Positions 1 through 8,781 of a DNA stretch of 64,000 bases are shown here, piece by piece; position 1 is the stretch's first letter, and each line of letters opens with the position of its first letter. The DNA is taken from positions 62,001 through 126,000 of the forward strand of contig NZ_FNGD01000011.1 of the NCBI RefSeq assembly GCF_900102895.1. Direction: 5' to 3'. The notes below the pieces were generated by a model. It saw nothing but the letters and a program-made list of their open reading frames with translations. It did no database searches and was not told the origin of the DNA. Made by a program: the position numbers and the translations under genes. Source of the DNA: Arthrobacter sp. ov407. Lineage in GTDB: Bacteria; Actinomycetota; Actinomycetes; Actinomycetales; Micrococcaceae.

Positions 1-1875
1 CATCGCCTGGGCGAGCACAACCGCCGAGGCTGAGGACCACGCCTGCGGGTGGCACGACGCCGGATAGGGCACCGCGACGCCCGAGTCCTCGGCCCGCACG
101 CCTGCGAACACCTCCGGCAGCCGGTGCCCGAAGGAGGCTGCCGCCGCGAGCAGTCCGTCGGCGAGGGTCCGGCCCTCCGCGATGAAACCGTCGGCGAGGA
201 GGCCGCGGATCGCGATGGCGGTGTCGTGGCTCCAGACCGAGCCGCAGTGGTAGCTGAAGGGCCAAAACCCTGCGGCCCGCCGCGAAATCGTGTGCACCCC
301 GTAGCCGGAGAACAGCTCGGGGCTCACAAGCCGGTCCGCCACGATCCGGGCTTCGGCCGCGTCCAGGATGCCCGTGCCCAGCAGGTGTCCCATGTTCGAG
401 CCCGGGATGTCCAGGGGAACCCCGTGCCCGTCCAGGGCCATGGCCGGGAACGGCCCGCCGTCGTCCTCAACCCAGAAGCGCTGCCGGAACCGGAGCCGGA
501 GGGCAGCGGCGAAGTCACGCAGCGCCTGCCCGCCGGGTTCGCCGAAGGCGTCGAACAGCTCCGCCGTTTCGATTGCTGCCTGGTAGGCGTAGCCCTGCAC
601 CTCGGACAGGGCGATTGGCCCCTCGGCCTGGCGGCCGTCGCGGAACTGCATGGCGTCCCGGGAGTCTTTCCAGCCCTGGTTGCTCAGGCCGTGCCCCGTG
701 GCGTCCCGGTAGCTGAGGAACCCGCCGTTGCCCGCGGCGAGGAGCCACTGCGCGGCGCGTGCCGCGTTCGGCAGCAGCGACCGGACGGCGTCGTCGTCCC
801 GGCCGGCGCGCCAGAGTTCCCCGAGCAGGCACAGCCACAGCGGGGTGGAATCCACGGCCCCGAAGTACACCGGGGGCAGGCGCAGGCCCTGGCTCTCCAG
901 CACGAGTTCCTTGGACCGCAGTTCGTGCAGGATCTTGCCGGGTTCCTCGGCGGCCGCCGCGTCCGTCCGGGTGCCCTGGAAGGCCGCCAGTGCGCGCAGC
1001 GTGCCCGCCGCCAGCCCGGTGTCCAGCGGCAGCAGCAGCCGCGCGGCCCACAGCGAATCCCGCCCGAACAGCGTGAAGTACCAGGGCGCCCCGGCGGCGA
1101 TGAACGGAGCGTCCGGCAGCTGGCGGGTGGCCAGCCGGAGCCCGGCCACTTCATCGAGGGAGTTATCCAGCAGCAGGCCCAGGGCACCGGCCGGGCCGGT
1201 CCGCGGCGGCCGGGAGGCCGGCGGGCGGGCCGCCACCACGGCGTCGTCGTCATCGGTGAGGACGGCCTGCCATTCGGCCTCGAACGGCCGGCCCCGGCCC
1301 AGGGGCCCGCGCCAGGTGAGGTGGCCGTCCGGGGTGACGGCGCCGGCGGCCGCCACCGCCAGGGTCTTGCCGCCCTCCCTCCAGCGCAGCGCAGACTGGT
1401 CGGCAGAGATCGGCCCGGTCGCGTCGCGGAAGCGGCTGAGGCGGATCTGGGCCATGTCGGTGAAGTCGGCGGCGAGTTCAATGTCGATTTCGACGTCGAG
1501 GGAATCCAGTGAGGTGCGCAGTTGCAGGGTGTGCCGCACCACGCCCGGCGTCACGGTCCAGGTCTGGAGGAGCTCGACGGCGGGATCTTCCGTGGGTCCC
1601 GGAATGCCCCGGACCAGGCCCCGGACGCGCAGGACGCCGCCGGGCTCGGTCTCGACGGCGGCCGGTTCGGGTTCCAGACCGTTGACGCGCACGAGCGCCC
1701 GGGACAGCATCCGGGTGTCGCCGTGGAGCAGCCCGGTGAACCCGGCCGGATCAGCGGAGTCACCGGCTCCGGGCGGTTTGACCTCCCCGGCCAGGCGGCC
1801 GTCCGGATCGAGCCACAGCTGTGTGGGGGCGGCAACGGAGCAGTGCTGGCGGTGCAGGCCTGGCTGAACAGTCAT
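1..1875 (-). CDS. Glycogen debranching enzyme family protein (amylo-alpha-1,6-glucosidase type), 3' end outside window
   Basis: The frame is open from an ATG at 1875 to the window edge, giving 625 residues with no stop. The N-terminal ~200 residues match the beta-rich GDE N-terminal (bis) domain, with HGDTR near residue 51. The remainder looks like an (alpha/alpha)6 GDE catalytic domain, with WYFTLFGRDS near 265-274 and SVWSHDTA further on. Such proteins hydrolyse alpha-1,6 branches of glycogen or related alpha-glucans in the cytoplasm. The exact substrate cannot be read from sequence. The GDE_N_bis group is often annotated only as a debranching N-terminal-domain protein. No partner gene is visible on this side. 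Confidence 0.85.
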   Translation of the reverse strand, partial: MTVQPGLHRQHCSVAAPTQLWLDPDGRLAGEVKPPGAGDSADPAGFTGLLHGDTRMLSRALVRVNGLEPEPAAVETEPGGVLRVRGLVRGIPGPTEDPAVELLQTWTVTPGVVRHTLQLRTSLDSLDVEIDIELAADFTDMAQIRLSRFRDATGPISADQSALRWREGGKTLAVAAAGAVTPDGHLTWRGPLGRGRPFEAEWQAVLTDDDDAVVAARPPASRPPRTGPAGALGLLLDNSLDEVAGLRLATRQLPDAPFIAAGAPWYFTLFGRDSLWAARLLLPLDTGLAAGTLRALAAFQGTRTDAAAAEEPGKILHELRSKELVLESQGLRLPPVYFGAVDSTPLWLCLLGELWRAGRDDDAVRSLLPNAARAAQWLLAAGNGGFLSYRDATGHGLSNQGWKDSRDAMQFRDGRQAEGPIALSEVQGYAYQAAIETAELFDAFGEPGGQALRDFAAALRLRFRQRFWVEDDGGPFPAMALDGHGVPLDIPGSNMGHLLGTGILDAAEARIVADRLVSPELFSGYGVHTISRRAAGFWPFSYHCGSVWSHDTAIAIRGLLADGFIAEGRTLADGLLAAAASFGHRLPEVFAGVRAEDSGVAVPYPASCHPQAWSSASAVVLAQAM

Positions 1876-2069
1876 CCGCCCACCCTATCTGCTTGTTCTT
1901 GGCCAGCTAGCCGGGCCGACGCGCGGCCCTTGAACGGGCACATTTCGCGGGTGGAGATCGATGTCGCCACTTGGTGCGAGGGCGCCCGCTCGACGTTGGG
2001 AATACAGAAGAGGCGGCGGCCGCCAACGCCAGCACCGCGTTGGCGCTCTCGACATCGGAAGTAAATCCC

Positions 2070-2195
2070 ATGACGTCGTACGGGGACGTCATGGGCTTCT
2101 TGCTGATTCTGACCGCAGTCCTGTTCATTGCCGCGCTAGTGAGCATTGCGGGGACTGGGGGATTGAGCCATCGGCGGGCCGCACTGGGCCAGTGA
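2070..2195 (+). CDS. Small single-pass membrane protein, 41 aa
   Basis: An ATG at 2070 follows a GGAAG box at about 9 nt. The predicted peptide has one hydrophobic segment (roughly residues 9-28, GFLLILTAVLFIAALVSI), then a short Gly/Arg-rich tail. The same frame continues upstream to 1971, but that part is not protein-like. No family is recognised. It lies alone between the debranching gene and a decayed membrane-protein fragment on the opposite strand. Confidence 0.4.
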   Translation: MTSYGDVMGFLLILTAVLFIAALVSIAGTGGLSHRRAALGQ

Positions 2196-2562
2196 GGCCC
2201 GGCCACCCCGTCCTAACGAGCCGCTCAAACCTGCCACAGCCAGCCAGAGGGCCTGGTCTAGTGGCGATGGTGTTGGCGGGTGGTTCCGTGGCCCTTGTCG
2301 GGTTGTGGGTACCCGGGGGAGGCGGCATGTCTTTGGTTGCTGTCGCCGGACCATTTATGGCGTGACGGCTTCGAAGGATTGAACACCGAACGCCGAGCAT
2401 CCCGGTACCTAAGAGCGCGGTCCTCCCGCAACTTCCATGCCTGCCTGCCGGCCCCGCCGGCAGGGTCCGAGCGGTGGCCTCCGGGCCGCAGGTAGGGAGG
2501 GGATCCTTTTGGCTCGAGGGCTCGGTGTTTCAGGGGCGGCGGGCATTATTGCGGCGCCAGCG

Positions 2563-2715
2563 TCATTTACCGGCGGATGCGTTGGGTTTGCGGAAGGTGC
2601 CGGCGATGGAGAGTTTGCCCGAGTATTGGATGGGGCCGTAGCGGAGGAGGTGGACGGCGAGTCTGAGGATGAGGAACCCGATGATGAAGAGTTCGGCGAT
2701 GACGATGGTTGCCTC
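2563..2715 (-). pseudogene. Remnant of a small membrane protein
   Basis: On the minus strand a 50-codon frame runs from one stop (2716-2718) to another (2563-2565). It reads as a plausible membrane helix (IAELFIIGFLILRLAVHLL) followed by a polar tail ending in KPNASAGK. It has no ATG, GTG or TTG, so either the 5' end is lost or an ATC is used. A GAGAGG box does lie about 6 nt before an ATC. I treat it as a gene fragment. The reading frame is visible; the decay is inferred. Confidence 0.3.
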
Positions 2716-2873
2716 TCAGGAGGAGAGGTGCCGAAGCCGTTGCGGAGCATCGCTGTCACGGGGCCGAGAGCGGGAAGTCGGTGAAGATCGGTGACTGACG
2801 GCGCGTCAGCTGAGCACTAGCCTCCGGCGCGCAGCCCGTGGAGGCGGGGCACGCCGGGGCGAAGGGCTTGCTG

Positions 2874-3389
2874 CTAGCCGTTGCCGTTGCTCTGGTCGGC
2901 GCGGGCCGCGGGGAGGTCGCCGAGCCGGTCCACCTGCTCGGCCAGGGCGTCGATCACGGCGCGCAGCTGGACCTGGGCCACCTTGGTGTAGGTGCGGACA
3001 TACTCGATCTCCTGAATGGTGTCGGTGTAACCGGCCGCGGTGGCGGCCGGCACCGGAACGGCCTGCCGCGTGGCCACGGAGTCCTCGGCGCGGCGCAGGA
3101 TCTCGCTGTACTGGGTGCGGGCGCTGGCTACGAGGTCCTTCGAGTACTGCTCGGCCTCGGCGACGAACTTCTCCGCGAGGATCTGCGCCTGCGTGATGAC
3201 CTTGACCATCTCGTCCTTGGCTGCGGGGCTTGCCGCGCCGGGCTGGTGCTGGTCCGCCTCGAGTTGCTCCGCGACAGTGCGAAGGAACTCGTGGACGGCT
3301 TGCTGGTCGTACCCGCGTCCCACCACCTCGAACGAGGCGTTGCGGACGTCGGAAGGGCTGATGCGGCCTTCTGGGCTAGCTGTGCTCAT
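2874..3389 (-). CDS. DivIVA domain-containing protein
   Basis: The 171-aa protein begins at an ATG (3389) preceded by GGAAGAGG. Residues ~10-37 (ISPSDVRNASFEVVGRGYDQ and following) match the DivIVA N-terminal motif. Residues ~60-165 are predicted coiled coil rich in Ala, Glu and Gln, with no membrane segment. DivIVA-like proteins bind curved membrane and organise poles or septa. This short form is more likely an accessory relative than the essential Wag31. It starts inside the last 14 nt of the upstream flavohemoglobin gene, so the two are probably co-transcribed. The tie to nitrosative stress is inferred only from this overlap. Confidence 0.8.
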   Translation of the reverse strand: MSTASPEGRISPSDVRNASFEVVGRGYDQQAVHEFLRTVAEQLEADQHQPGAASPAAKDEMVKVITQAQILAEKFVAEAEQYSKDLVASARTQYSEILRRAEDSVATRQAVPVPAATAAGYTDTIQEIEYVRTYTKVAQVQLRAVIDALAEQVDRLGDLPAARADQSNGNG

Positions 3390-4551
3390 GGAATACCTCT
3401 TCCTGGTCTGCGCCGGTGGCCGAGGAGTTGTCCTCGACGCCTGCGTAGTCTTCGTACCGTATGTCGGCGCGCGGCGTGCCCGCCGCGACGAGTTCGCTGA
3501 TGGTGTGTCCCACCATCGCCGTTGATCCGGCCACGAGGGCCAGGCGGCGGTGTGCCTCGGGGTGTGCAGCGGCCACGGTGCCCACGTAGCCTTGGGCGCC
3601 GGGGAAGGTCGCGTCGTCGGAGACGACCGGGTGGTAGCTGAACCACGGCTCTCTCGAGGCGAGCTCCGCGAGCCGCTGCTGGTCGTAGAGGTTCCACGGA
3701 ACCCGTGCCCCGTGGTAAAGGTCCACTCGCGGCCCGCTGCCGCGCTCGCCCCATTGCTGCCGGACGGCGTCGACGATCGCGGCCATCGGGGCGAGCCCGG
3801 TCCCGCCGGCAACCATGAGCAGGTCCCGCGAACTCTCGAGGGCGAGCTGGTCCCCTACAGGGGCGCCGATGCGCACCGTATCGCCCACTTTGGTCCGGCG
3901 GACGGCGGCGGTGCTGAAGAGGCCGCCGGGGATCAGCTGGACGTGCAGTTCGATTGTGCCGTCGGCGCGGGGGGCGTTGGCAGGACTCAGGTAGCGCCAG
4001 GTCCGGGGGAGTGCGGGAACCTCCACCGAGGCCGACTGGCCGGGCGAGTATGTGAAGCCGTCCGCGACGCGGACTTCCAGGACCGTGACATCCAGGCTGC
4101 GGCGCTCGACGGCGGTGACCTCGCCTTCCCACCACGGCGGAGTGGTATCCGAGGCCTCCTCGGCGGCCATGACCATGACCTTGGCGATCAGTCCGTACGC
4201 CTCGGCCCACGACTGCGCCACCTCGTCGGTCCATTCCGGACCGAGGTACTTCTGCAGTGTCGCCAGGAAGGAAGCCCCCACCATCGAGTACTGCTCCGGC
4301 GTTACGGAGAAGCGGCGGTGGTCGCGGCCGAGTTGGCCGATGAACCCGGCCACCTCGCCAATCTGATCCGCGTGGCTCACAATGTGCCCGAGGGCGGCGA
4401 AGAGCTTGTCCCGCTGGCCTGCCATCGAGACCGGGAACATTTCGCGTAGCTCCGGGTGGGACAGGAATAAGTGCGAGTAGAAGTACAGGGGGACTTCGTC
4501 CCCGAGCGCGGCCGCCATGGACCAAGTCCTTTTCAGCCCACCGGCATCCAT
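3376..4551 (-). CDS. hmp: Flavohemoglobin / nitric oxide dioxygenase
   Basis: This 391-aa protein combines a globin (about 1-135) with an FAD/NAD-binding ferredoxin-reductase domain (about 140-391). Visible features are the helix-B tyrosines at 23/25, the proximal His78 in GRDHRRF, the flavin-binding RYLS at 186-189, the nicotinamide-site GGTGLAP at 249-255, and a C-terminal GSTAMVG. Flavohemoglobins oxidise NO to nitrate using O2 and NAD(P)H. The ATG at 4551 is chosen because it gives the canonical globin start and has GAAGG about 8 nt upstream. The longer frame to 5049 has no protein-like extension. A possible minus-strand promoter lies near 4650. Confidence 0.85.
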   Translation of the reverse strand: MDAGGLKRTWSMAAALGDEVPLYFYSHLFLSHPELREMFPVSMAGQRDKLFAALGHIVSHADQIGEVAGFIGQLGRDHRRFSVTPEQYSMVGASFLATLQKYLGPEWTDEVAQSWAEAYGLIAKVMVMAAEEASDTTPPWWEGEVTAVERRSLDVTVLEVRVADGFTYSPGQSASVEVPALPRTWRYLSPANAPRADGTIELHVQLIPGGLFSTAAVRRTKVGDTVRIGAPVGDQLALESSRDLLMVAGGTGLAPMAAIVDAVRQQWGERGSGPRVDLYHGARVPWNLYDQQRLAELASREPWFSYHPVVSDDATFPGAQGYVGTVAAAHPEAHRRLALVAGSTAMVGHTISELVAAGTPRADIRYEDYAGVEDNSSATGADQEEVFHEHS

Positions 4552-5051
4552 CGAAAGGCCCTTCTGTCGGGGTCGTCCTCCGCCGGTTCCGGCGGAGCGG
4601 GCCCCCCAATGCCCCGGCAAACTTACCCCATGGCATATGTACTGGTCCAACCCGCTTCGGCGCTCACGCCGCAGCCTGCCTCGCTGCATCTTGAAAGGGC
4701 TGGTCAGGCCCCGCTCCAGGCTCCTGCCGCGGCTTTCGCAACGGATCGGCCTGTCCCGAAAACCCGCATTCAGCCCGGTGACACCCCGCAATTCATGGCA
4801 TCTGACAGCCTCGGAGCAGGACGCCTGCTTCGAGGCGATCACCGCCGGAGTGTTCTTCCACAGGGCCTCGGGCCAGTCCGACGCACAATCGGCTCCGGCG
4901 CTCCTTCGTCGCATTTTTCCTGCGCAGAGGCCTCCGTCGGGCATAGCTCCGCAAGCTTCGCCAGCAGCAAAAAAACAACGGGGGAGAGGGAAAGCTGGCC
5001 CGTCACCGACCGCTCCCCGCCCGCCACATCCTCGCAAAAGGACACACAACC
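4552..5051. other. Intergenic region upstream of the flavohemoglobin gene
   Basis: No convincing gene lies here. All frames through it are low-quality and arginine-rich. On the minus strand TTGGAC around 4650, followed at about 19 nt by TAAGTT, could form a promoter for the flavohemoglobin operon. A CATATG palindrome lies between them. No NsrR-type site was recognised with confidence. The right edge provides the leader of the DUF4192 pseudogene. Confidence 0.3.
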
Positions 5052-6268
5052 ATGAACGACTCCGTCAAGTTCACCGCCGCCGACGACATTCTCGCGTTTA
5101 TCCCACACATGCAGGGAGGGCTGCCGAAGGAAGAAAAAAGAACTTCCGATTGGTGCGTAACCTTTCGGGGGTCCCCAGCGATTACTGCGTTGTAAGCGCC
5201 GCGGAGCTTGGACCCCCACCACGAATCCGGCCGGCCTTCCACTGTAAGTGCTGGCCGGCGCCTGCCCCCCCAAGAGGCGCCGGCCAGCCTTCACGCGACC
5301 AAAGGATGTTCGCTTCTTGTGAAGAGTGTTAGCAAGACCCTCACGTGCTGACCATGCAGGCAAACCGGCTCGGTGCCACGCTCCGCATAGACGCCCCGTT
5401 CGGCACCGACCCGCTGGCCTACGCCCGGACGCCGGTCAGCTACCGGGCCCCCGACGAAGCGGTCACCGGCAGCGCCCTCGTGATCTACACCGACGAAAAC
5501 AGCTCCGACAACCCGCGCCCCTGCTCCGGGCACGTCGCCGCGCTCCGCAACGAACTGGAGACCGCAGGGATGCCGTTGCGGGACGCGTGGATGGTCACCT
5601 CCGACGTCTGGATCAACTACCTCTGCACCAACCCGCTGTGCTGCTCCGAGGGGTTGCTGCACGCGATCACCACCAGCACCGGAAACGCCGCTCTGATCTA
5701 CGCCGGAAGCAACATCACCGGATTCACCGAACCGGCACCGTTCGCCGGGGACAGCCGAACCCGCGAAAGCATCGCGGCCCTCCGCCCCGATGGATGGCCC
5801 GAAGCACTGGAGAGCAGCCGATTCCAGTGGGCACTGGTTCTGGAGAGCCCCGCCACCCTGACCGCCCGGACGGCACAGGAACTGGCCGGAGCATTCCAGC
5901 ACCCCGCCACCCGGGACTATCTGATGACTGACGTCATCACCAGTGCACCGGATCAATTTACGTCCGTCATGCTCGGAGTGTTCCCCGCCCGCCCCGACTG
6001 GGCACGCGTGGACACCGCCCAGGAAGTCGCCTTCGAACTGATGAAGGCAACCCCCGAAGGGCAACGGGCCCCGATGCTGTGCCTGATCGGCTGGCTGGAA
6101 TGGCTCAAAGGCAAGTCCAGCTTCGCCGCCCGGTACCTCAAGCTGGCACTGGACGACGTCACCGACTACCGCCTCGCCGTGCTGCTGGCCGAACTGGTGA
6201 ACCGCGGAGTGGTCGCTGACTGCGCCCGGAACCCGGAAAAGTCCTACGCACGCACCAAAAACAGCTAA
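5052..6268 (+). pseudogene. DUF4192 domain protein gene, split by a structured insertion of about 206 nt
   Basis: The 5' piece starts at an ATG (5052) with MNDSVKFTAADDILAFIPHM, the usual DUF4192 N-terminus. It then runs into unrelated sequence and stops at about 5191. The rest of the protein resumes at about 5333 in another frame (QDPHVLTMQANRLGATLRID) and runs to 6268 without damage. Excising 5127-5332 (206 nt) would join the two frames as IPHMQGGLPQDPHVLTMQ, close to the expected family sequence. The inserted segment has two strong stem-loops. DUF4192 function is unknown. A shortened protein from the GTG at 5345 is possible. Confidence 0.7.
5167..5288. repeat. Two stem-loops inside the DUF4192 insertion
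   Basis: The first stem pairs GGGGGTCC (5167-5174) with GGACCCCC (5210-5217). The second pairs the 14-nt arm 5250-5263 (GCTGGCCGGCGCCT) perfectly with 5275-5288 across an 11-nt C-rich loop. Neither is followed by a T-tract, so they are not simple terminators. They look like a small palindromic mobile element (MITE/REP-like) or a structured RNA. The stems are seen directly; their nature is inferred. Confidence 0.6.
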
Positions 6269-6280
6269 CCGAACAGGCGG

Positions 6281-6310
6281 AGGCCGGGCCCCACGCGAAG
6301 GGTCCGGCCT
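6281..6310 (+). terminator. Stem-loop after the DUF4192 gene
   Basis: AGGCCGGGCCC is followed after 8 nt by GGGTCCGGCCT, an 11-bp stem with one G-T pair. It lies 13 nt after the DUF4192 stop codon. There is no strong T-tract, so efficiency is uncertain. Confidence 0.5.
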
Positions 6311-6465
6311 ACCAGTCGGGATTGCGCTCCGGGTGCGCGGCGGCCTCCCCCCGCTGGCGCTCCGCCGGCCAGCGAGAACCGCAGGCACAGCGAACAACCA
6401 CCCTGATAACTATCGAAACCATGTCCAAAAGCGATTCCCGCATATGAGATCTTTTCTGCAAGCTT

Positions 6466-7029
6466 CTAACGAGGCTTGCCTAGAGGAACATCTCCGCCGG
6501 CCGCCGGTAACGCTCGCGCGGGCCAAGCCCCAACACCGGCGAACGCGCAGGAAGTCCCACTAGGGTGAAAGGACAATGCCGTCCCACACCCCCAGGCAAG
6601 GAACCCCAGCTGTGGCCGATGAGATCCGCATAACCGAGGAAGACACCGTCGCCCCGGGCGCCAGCCAGCTCGAAGACGTCCTCGAGCTGAGCCTGCTGAC
6701 CGCAGGCCGGCACACCGGCTCGGTGGACTATCCCGTGAAAGACCACCGGCTCGACGAGCCGTAACCCCTGCAGCATCAAGGCTGCACCCCAGGTTTCCTT
6801 TTCCGAGGGAAACTGAAAGAGCCGGCACATTGTGCCGGCTCTTTCGCCTCAACGCCCCCCGTGACCGCCACAGCCAAAAGACCGCGGCCATCGCCCCGTT
6901 CAACCCCGCAATAAACAGATCGCCCGCCGCTGCCCGTCCGATGGCCAGATCAACGCCGACCACGACCAGCGCACCGAAGGCAACGCCGGACGGTGAACAC
7001 AGCGATTCACCCAGAAGGTTTCGAGACAT
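6466..7029 (-). CDS. Doubtful ORF with a membrane-like N-terminus
   Basis: From the ATG at 7029 the first ~60 residues are protein-like: MSRNLLGES, then two hydrophobic stretches ending in VFWLWRSR. After that the frame runs through the 6815-6845 terminator and antisense to the 6576 gene, becoming random, Arg-rich sequence. I see no ribosome binding site. It may be a small membrane-protein gene that lost its stop, or chance. I would trust only about 6850-7029. Confidence 0.25.
   Translation of the reverse strand: MSRNLLGESLCSPSGVAFGALVVVGVDLAIGRAAAGDLFIAGLNGAMAAVFWLWRSRGALRRKSRHNVPALSVSLGKGNLGCSLDAAGVTARRAGGLSRDSPPSRCAGLRSAGSARGRLRAGWRPGRRCLPRLCGSHRPQLGFLAWGCGTALSFHPSGTSCAFAGVGAWPARALPAAGGDVPLGKPR
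6576..6764 (+). CDS. Small hypothetical protein, 62 aa
   Basis: The ATG at 6576 has GAAAGGACA immediately upstream, a good ribosome binding site. The peptide is acidic and soluble (ADEIRITEEDTVAPGASQLE), with no membrane segment and no recognised domain. A strong palindromic terminator follows 50 nt after the stop, which supports this being a real short transcription unit. Confidence 0.5.
   Translation: MPSHTPRQGTPAVADEIRITEEDTVAPGASQLEDVLELSLLTAGRHTGSVDYPVKDHRLDEP
6815..6845. terminator. Palindromic, possibly bidirectional terminator
   Basis: GAAAGAGCCGGCACA (6815-6829) is the exact reverse complement of TGTGCCGGCTCTTTC (6831-6845), a 15-bp stem with a minimal loop. It ends the small plus-strand gene at 6576-6764 and could also act on minus-strand transcripts. 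Confidence 0.65.
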
Positions 7030-7515
7030 AGTTACTGGAATCGCCGGCCGCGGCCTTACCCCCACCGTTCCGCGAAAACTAGAGAACTACCGCCGCAGCG
7101 GTCGCCGGATCGACGAGACGCCTCGTATCCCTAGGGTTGTGAGACAACGTGGAGTGTAGCGTTTAGGGCACCTTCACCGGGCAGTTTTGCGGGCGGGTCA
7201 TATGGGAATCAGAGGGCCCCTGCATTACGGCTTCCTCGAAGGAAGTCATGAAAGTGGCGAGCTGGCCGGTGAGGGACCGGCTTGCGGGCGGGGTCTGGAA
7301 GCCGGATGAGTACCCGATCGGGTTTTCATCAACGGCTAGTACTCTTACGATCGGAGCGAGTGACCGGAAATGAGAAGGCATCCCGGCGAGGATGTCTTGC
7401 CCCCGAATCGGACCGACGGCAGTGCGCGAGCGGCGCATGGGGCATCGAGTCATATATGCGGGTCTACCCTCAGCTTGCGAATCGGCGTTGCTCTTCGAAC
7501 TGATACTGTCCGACC
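7030..7515. other. Intergenic region, no clear gene
   Basis: A 96-codon minus-strand frame (7163-7453) covers part of it but has no recognisable domain, hydrophobic segment or ribosome binding site, so I do not call it. The right end, with GATACT about 8 nt before the ATG at 7516, could be the promoter of a near-leaderless transcript for the next gene. Confidence 0.3.
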
Positions 7516-8145
7516 ATGAAATTGCTGCGCGCCCCTCGTGGGTTGGCTAATCCAGTGGTCGGGCTTGTCGTCGTCCACTCGATCGTCTTCGCGGGTGGAC
7601 TGGCTGCGCTCGTTCTCGGAATACGTTCTCTGGACAGCGCAGGCCTCGCAGTTTTCAGCTTGGTTCTGGGCCTGATCGTCTGCGGCTTGATCGGGAGCGT
7701 CGGGGTGCTGGTAGCCCGGCAGAACCAGCGTCGCCGTTACAGCCTGGTAGAGGAACGCAACCCCGGTGCCGCGATCGCCAGGATGATGTGGAACAGCGCC
7801 CTGTTGTCCCGGTTCGTGAGTTCGAAGGCCCTGCTGAAAGGCGCTAACCGCCTTGGCTACGGCGTGGACGTCGTAGCCAACGCCGAAGGGCTGAGTTTCT
7901 GGCGCGGAGGACGCAAGTTCATCGAGCTCGGAGCGATTCCCTGGTCCAGCCTCCGGTCCGTGGAGCCGTGCCTGGTCCGGGCGTCCGTCGGGTCGCGCCA
8001 GGTCGAATCGGTAGTCTTCGAGTTCGATTCCAACCCCACACTCGTATCACCCATCATTCTCTACCCCGGGAGAGGAACGGCTGGGGACGCTATCGACCGA
8101 CTGATGCACGGACGCCCAGGCGTCAATTCATGGAACGTCCGTTGA
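7516..8145 (+). CDS. Hypothetical membrane protein with two N-terminal TM helices and a PH-like domain
   Basis: The 209-aa protein has two transmembrane helices (about 13-37 and 42-67: VVGLVVVHSIVFAGGLAALV and LAVFSLVLGLIVCGLIGSVG). A cytoplasmic part follows from about 68 to 209. In it, LSFWRGGRKFIELGAIPWSS followed by an FEF/IILYPG strand pattern resembles a small bacterial PH-like fold. No ribosome binding site is evident, so a leaderless start at the ATG is possible. It has no operon partner; the next gene starts 67 nt downstream. Function unknown. Confidence 0.6.
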   Translation: MKLLRAPRGLANPVVGLVVVHSIVFAGGLAALVLGIRSLDSAGLAVFSLVLGLIVCGLIGSVGVLVARQNQRRRYSLVEERNPGAAIARMMWNSALLSRFVSSKALLKGANRLGYGVDVVANAEGLSFWRGGRKFIELGAIPWSSLRSVEPCLVRASVGSRQVESVVFEFDSNPTLVSPIILYPGRGTAGDAIDRLMHGRPGVNSWNVR

Positions 8146-8212
8146 AGGATCCGCTTACGGCCGCGCAGCCGTTGCCTGCTGGTTCGACGTATCGTCTCGA
8201 TACAGTTGCCCC

Positions 8213-8587
8213 ATGTTGAACGCCCCTGTCGAGTCCATGTCCCGGGCCTTGCATGAGTATGGCGAAGGCGAGACTGCCCAGTGGATCCTGACGTGCTCGG
8301 ACGAAGAACTCGTGCGAGTGTGCTCCGTGGCGGAGTGGTTGCTCTACCACGGTCCAAATCTGCCGTCTGGCGGAAGCATGATGATCGCAAGAGCGTGCGC
8401 ACTTGCCGCGGTGTACGCGCGCGAGGGAGCACCACGGGACTTGGCTCGCAGTCGCCGTAAACGCATCGCCGACCCGCCGCGGCGCCCATCGGCCGATCGC
8501 CGACCGAACAACGCCCTTCAGATACAGCATCCACGAGAGTACGGCGTCGGCGACGACTTACGGGCTTTCTGGGGTGCCACGCTCTGA
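8213..8587 (+). CDS. Hypothetical protein, 124 aa
   Basis: The protein is soluble and mostly helical. The N-terminal ~75 residues (EYGEGETAQWILTCSDEELV and LLYHGPNLPSGGSMMIARA) look like a folded helical domain. The C-terminus is Arg/Pro-rich and may be disordered or frameshifted. No family is recognised. The ATG follows the short leader TACAGTTGCCCC with no strong ribosome binding site. Confidence 0.55.
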   Translation: MLNAPVESMSRALHEYGEGETAQWILTCSDEELVRVCSVAEWLLYHGPNLPSGGSMMIARACALAAVYAREGAPRDLARSRRKRIADPPRRPSADRRPNNALQIQHPREYGVGDDLRAFWGATL

Positions 8588-8781
8588 CCGACTGCAGAGA
8601 GGGTCGCCATAATCAGCACCGTCCGGTTCGGGTTCCTTTACCGGACCCTGCGGTCGCCCAGTGCCATGGGTGCAGGAGTCAACAAAACTGAGGTCATTCC
8701 CCTCTGCCTGGCGTCGCCCGTCTACTGAACTCGCTGCGGGAAGCGGACGCCTACTGCCTGGCCTGCTATCGAGGTGAGCCG

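Noticed and set aside
49..1512. 487-codon plus-strand frame across the debranching gene
   Set aside because: It is antisense to a clear GDE-family protein; composition is Gly/Arg/Pro-rich and no motif is present.
5140..5332. Group II intron hypothesis for the DUF4192 insert, because of GTGCG near the left end
   Set aside because: Far too short and no domain V-like hairpin; no intron-encoded protein.
7163..7453. 96-codon minus frame
   Set aside because: No ribosome binding site, no hydrophobic or domain pattern.
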